10,591 nt of DNA from Parvularia atlantis. Its lineage: Eukaryota > Opisthokonta > Rotosphaerida. Below the pieces are notes generated by a model. That model worked only from the letters and a program-made list of their open reading frames with translations, searched no databases and was not told the origin of the DNA. Every line of letters starts with the position of its first letter. The first letter of the stretch is position 1. Positions 7,701 through 10,591 of the stretch are shown one piece after another. Both the position numbers and the translations under genes were made by a program. The DNA is taken from contig CALSCO010000058.1 of NCBI GenBank assembly GCA_943704415.1, positions 1 through 10,591 of the forward strand, given 5' to 3'.

Positions 7701-9578
7701 ACGCTTCCCGCTTCGCAGAATATCGGCATGGCCATCTCGACCGCACCAGAGGACTTTAGCCTGCACGACGGCCTGGTCAAGATCATGAAGGGTGCGCGCG
7801 TGTGCCGCCGCACTCGAGCTCACACGCGCGACATACGCAGCCAAGTACAAGACGATCGAGACCGGCAAGGACGTGGACATGCCCACGGCGGAGGGCCTCG
7901 CGTTTGGCTCGCTGCTGCTCGAGGGCTACCACGTGCGGCTAAGCGGCCAGGTGCGCGCGAGGGGCCGCACAGGGCGCTGGTGGGCTGACGCGCGCGGCGC
8001 ACAATAAGGACGTCGAGCGCGGCACGTTCAGCCAGCGCCACGCCGTCCTGCACGACCAAGTCAACGAGCGCCTGTACATCCCGCTCAACAACCTCGGCAA
8101 GATCGGCAACCAGGAGCAGTGCGTGCGCGCGCGCTCGTGCTGCATCGTGCCGGCCCACCCGTCGCGCAACAGCTTCACCGTGACCAACTCGCACCTGTCC
8201 GAGTACGCCGTCATGGGCTTCGAGCTGGGCTACTCGCTCGTCAATCCCAACTCGCTCGTGCTGTGGGAGGCCCAGTTTGGCGACTTTGCCAACACGGCGC
8301 AGGCCATGATTGACCAGTTCCTCGTCTCGGGCGAGAAGAAGTGGCTCCAGCGCAGCGGCCTCGTTCTCCTGCTCCCGCACGGCTACGACGGCGCCGGCCC
8401 CGAGCACTCGAGCGGTCGCATGGAGCGGTGCGTCCTGCTTGCGGTTGTTCGGCTTGCGTTGGGTGTGCGTTGGGGTTTGGCCTTGCGCTCGCTGGCCAAC
8501 TGTGCCCCTCCGCCGCTCTTGACCGCACCCTGCCATCCACCCACACTCACACTCGTCCGCAACAGGTTCCTGCAGACGTGCGACGACAACCCGTTTGTGA
8601 TCCCCGAGATGGACGAGACGCGCCGGCGCCAGATCCAGGACTGCAACATCCAGGTGCGTGCGTGGGCCGGACACCCCGCGGGTGTGTGCTCACGCCATGC
8701 GCGCGCCAGGTGTGCTACGTCTCGACGCCCGCCAACTACTTCCACGTGCTGCGTCGGCAAGTGCACCGCGACTTCCGGAAACCGGTGCGCGCCTGCTGCG
8801 CCCGTGCCGCCCGAGCTGGCTCGCTGACGCCTGCGCGCGCGCGCCCGCTGCAGCTCATCCTGTTCACGTCCAAGGCCCTTCTGCGCCTGCCGAGCGCGCG
8901 CTCCGAGCTGTCCGAGATGGCCGCGGGGACGCAGTTCAAGCGCGTCATCCCTGACGACGGCGCCGCGCTCAAGGGTGCGTCTGTGACCCGCTGCACCGCG
9001 CACTTGCCCCCACCGAAATCGCGCTCCCTCCCAGTCCGCGAGAAGGACGTGAAGCGCCTGATTTTCTGCAGTGGGCAAGTCTACTACCAGCTGTTCAAGA
9101 CGCGGCAGGAAAACAACCTGGGCGACGTTGCCATCGCCCGCCTCGAGCAGATTTCGCCGTTCCCTTACGATCTCGTCCGTCAGGAGGCCGCGCGCTTCCC
9201 CAACGCCAAGATCGTCTGGTGCCAGGAGGAGGTGCGTTTGTGCGCGCGCGCATGGCTACGGCGTCCCGCGCTCATCCACTGCGCACGCACAGCCGCTCAA
9301 CGCCGGCGCCTGGACCTACGTCGACCCGCGCCTGCGCAACGCCCTTAAGCGCGACGTCGCCTACGCCGGTCGCACCGCCTCGGCCTCGCCCGCCACGGGC
9401 AACAAGAAGCAGCACATCAAGGAGGGTGTGTTGCCTTGCACAACGCGTCCGCGCGCGCACACGAGCGCTCACTCGCTGCCGCCGCCGCCGCGCAGAGAAA
9501 GAGCTGCTCACCAGCGCGTTCCTCGACCAGGCCCGGTCGGACCTTCCCCTGCGCAACGGCGTCCCGGTATTTGCGTGA
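4792..9578 (+). CDS. KGD1: 2-oxoglutarate dehydrogenase E1 component, mitochondrial (23 or 24 exons)
   Basis: E1o is the thiamine-diphosphate subunit that decarboxylates 2-oxoglutarate in the mitochondrial TCA-cycle complex. Exons: 4792-5101, 5151-5311, 5367-5478, 5540-5673, 5727-5851, 5909-6092, 6152-6328, 6499-6677, 6741-6843, 6903-7028, 7222-7320, 7376-7481, 7529-7605, 7719-7791, 7841-7950, 8009-8118, 8173-8427, 8566-8653, 8710-8784, 8854-8974, 9035-9231, 9293-9425, 9496-9578. This gives 1045 aa, or 1021 if 4868-4939 is also an intron (yeast Kgd1 is 1014). The start [14 protein letters not shown] is Arg/Ala-rich without acids, a mitochondrial presequence. Next come the E1 N-terminal helix ([15 protein letters not shown]), [12 protein letters not shown] (about 322-333), [12 protein letters not shown], the ThDP site GDAAFAGQG (about 424-432) with [37 protein letters not shown], the pyrimidine-binding [38 protein letters not shown] and the C-terminal WCQEEPLNAGAW. 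All junctions keep frame; no key motif is missing. Confidence 0.97.
4868..4939 (+). other. Candidate in-frame intron in the KGD1 presequence
   Basis: This 72-nt segment starts GTGCGT, contains CTCAC about 26 bases before its end and ends CCCCAG. Removing it keeps the frame (CTG CGC G|CG CTC). It encodes a His/Ala/Thr/Pro-rich stretch between the Arg-rich presequence and the conserved E1 N-terminus (PTESFLGG). It has no stop codon, so sequence alone cannot decide; intron style and the shorter yeast homologue favour splicing. Confidence 0.55.
6338..6433 (+). repeat. Minisatellite, 32-bp unit x 3, inside KGD1 intron 7
   Basis: Three head-to-tail 32-base copies start at 6338, 6370 and 6402. Each begins GGGATGGGCTGCGGCTGTG; they are identical except that the last base is T instead of C in copy three. 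A partial fourth copy (GGGCT) follows. They occupy most of the 170-nt intron 6329-6498, so recent duplication probably explains its unusual length. Confidence 0.95.
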
Positions 9579-9701
9579 GAGAGCAGCCAAGTGGAACGTC
9601 ACCAGAGTCCCATGCGTCGAACTTAGACCATCGGGCCGTGAGATTCCCCGCTCCTCCGCCGTGCGCGCCACCCACGCGTTCCCGCCCCAGCAGCCTGCAA
9701 G
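9579..9701 (+). promoter_or_regulatory. KGD1-to-TM2-gene intergenic region
   Basis: These 123 bases separate the KGD1 TGA from the ATG of the TM2-domain gene on the same strand. They must serve as KGD1 3' end and promoter/5' UTR of the next gene. I see no TATA box, poly(A) hexamer or hairpin that would define either. The 40 bases before the ATG are C-rich. Confidence 0.45.
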
Positions 9702-10518
9702 ATGTCCTCGCCTCAGGGCCCGGTGCGCAGCCATTTTTTTCCACGCGCGCGCGCGGGGCCGCTGACCGCGGCGCGCGCACACCACGTCGTTCACCACCGA
9801 CAATCTTTTTTTTTGCTCCCCCGCCGCGCCGCCGCCGCGCCGCCGCCGCGATCCCGCCCGCCCCGCCGCGATGAGCGTAGTACAACCTCGGCATGTGCGT
9901 GCTGGCCCGCCACCGCTGTGCGCGCCCCGCTCACCGCCGCGCCGCGCAGTGCCTATCTGCTCTGCTTCTGCTTCGGTTTGTGGGCAGCCCCCGTTGGCCG
10001 TGGCGCGCAATCACCCCTCACCCGCTCGCACGCGCGCGCACAGGCAGCATCGGCGCGCACCACTGCTATCTCAACAACACGGGCATGGGCGTGCTCTACT
10101 GCTTCACGGCGGGCCTGTGCCGTGCGTGCCCGGCTGTTTTTTTGCCCCTGTGCCCTATCCTCATCGTCGCGCCCGCAGTCGTCGGCCTGTTCATCGACCT
10201 CTGCCGCATGCCGCAGCTGGTCGAGGAGGGTGCGCACCCCGGCTGCTGCCCGCCGCCGCCGCCCCTCTCCGCGCGCAGATCTCTCACCCGGGCGCGTGCG
10301 CGCGCGCAGCTAACCGCAAGGCCATGGGCGGCGTGATTATCGTGACCCAGCCGCAGCCGCAGTACGTCCAGTACGGCACGGCCCCGGGCGCATACCCGCC
10401 GCAGCAGCCCAGCAGCCCGTACGGCTACGCCCCGGTCCAGCAGCAGCAGCAGGGCTACCCGCCCGTGCCGGCGCAGCAGGCGTACCAGGCCCCGCCGGCC
10501 GAGGCGCCCAAGTACTAA
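9702..10518 (+). CDS. TM2-domain membrane protein with Pro/Gln/Tyr-rich tail (six exons)
   Basis: Function unknown. Exons 9702-9722, 9881-9894, 9950-9975, 10044-10121, 10179-10229 and 10310-10518 give 132 aa. Spliced, the protein starts MSSPQGPYNLGIAYLLCFCF, continues GSIGAHHCYLNNTGMGVLYC, then FTAGLCLVGLFIDLCRMPQL. That is the TM2 pattern: a first membrane helix, a G-GAHxxYL turn, a second helix with glycines, and a closing IDL-RMP. Residues 1-8 are a very short N-terminus; from about residue 64 comes a soluble tail with YVQYG, YPPQQP, a five-glutamine run and repeated Tyr-Pro pairs, ending APKY. The helices are unusually rich in cysteine (CFCF, HHCY, LYCF, GLC, DLC). Introns are 158, 55, 68, 57 and 80 nt. 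The first acceptor (GCGTAG) and third donor (GTTTGT) depart from the local norm, so exons 1-3, especially the 14-nt exon 2, are the least certain part. Confidence 0.87.
10438..10452 (+). repeat. (CAG)5 encoding polyglutamine in the TM2 protein tail
   Basis: Five consecutive CAG codons encode QQQQQ in the low-complexity C-terminal tail. The tract is short but of a class prone to length variation. Confidence 0.9.
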
Positions 10519-10546
10519 GGGCTTTCTTCAGCTCTTCTGTCTCGCC

Positions 10547-10549
<3 letters not shown>
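10519..10549 (+). other. Start of the 3' flank of the TM2-domain gene
   Basis: These 31 pyrimidine-rich bases lie between the TAA stop and the microsatellite. They contain repeated CTTCT/TCTTC motifs and no poly(A) hexamer. Confidence 0.5.

Positions 10550-10591
<42 letters not shown>
10550..10591 (+). repeat. (TC)21 dinucleotide microsatellite, cut by the window end
   Basis: Uninterrupted TC units run from 10550 to the last base, so the true length is unknown. The tract starts 31 bases after the TM2-gene stop codon and probably lies in its 3' UTR or immediate flank. Such a tract may mark an assembly edge. Confidence 0.97.

Noticed and set aside
6921-7886. 321-codon minus-strand open frame across KGD1
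   Set aside because: It crosses many KGD1 exons and introns and has no recognisable domain; a composition artefact.
1-10591. A new multi-gene system such as defence, secondary metabolism or a mobile element
   Set aside because: All recognised genes are unrelated housekeeping functions. I see no transposase, reverse transcriptase, terminal repeats or target-site duplication.

Overview
The window is nuclear DNA from a strongly GC-rich, compact, intron-dense eukaryote, most likely a basidiomycete fungus. The Ustilaginomycotina (smut and Malassezia group) is my best guess, from memory of similar introns and gene types rather than any search. The evidence is a fungal-type PMT2 protein O-mannosyltransferase, a mitochondrial 2-oxoglutarate dehydrogenase E1, SKP1, a U2 spliceosomal RNA, and about 37 short introns (47-195 nt) with mostly GTGCG donors, CTGAC or CTCAC branch-like motifs and YAG acceptors. 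Nearly every exon is recovered only by splicing, so uninterrupted reading frames alone badly misrepresent the region.

Layout. 1-218: upstream region of SKP1. 219-954 (+): SKP1, five coding exons, SCF ubiquitin-ligase adaptor. 955-1160: convergent intergenic stretch. About 1160-1343 (-): U2 snRNA gene, the only non-coding RNA gene and the only minus-strand gene seen. 1344-1887: divergent intergenic region with a (TG)20 microsatellite and a CRE-like palindrome. 1888-4740 (+): PMT2-type protein O-mannosyltransferase, seven exons, one intron with a GC donor. 4792-9578 (+): KGD1, at least 23 exons, starting only 51 bp after the PMT2 stop codon. 9702-10518 (+): small TM2-domain membrane protein with a 14-nt micro-exon. 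10550-10591: (TC)n microsatellite running off the window.

These are unrelated housekeeping functions: cell-cycle ubiquitination, splicing, ER O-mannosylation, the TCA cycle and a membrane protein of unknown role. I see no operon-like functional logic and no mobile element, CRISPR array or defence system. The interesting material is in RNA processing: a U2 gene with a divergent Sm site, a donor consensus with C at +4 in 34 of 37 introns, a GC-AG intron, long introns with a G/T-rich 5' half and C-rich 3' half, and a terminal SKP1 intron that hides the real stop codon.
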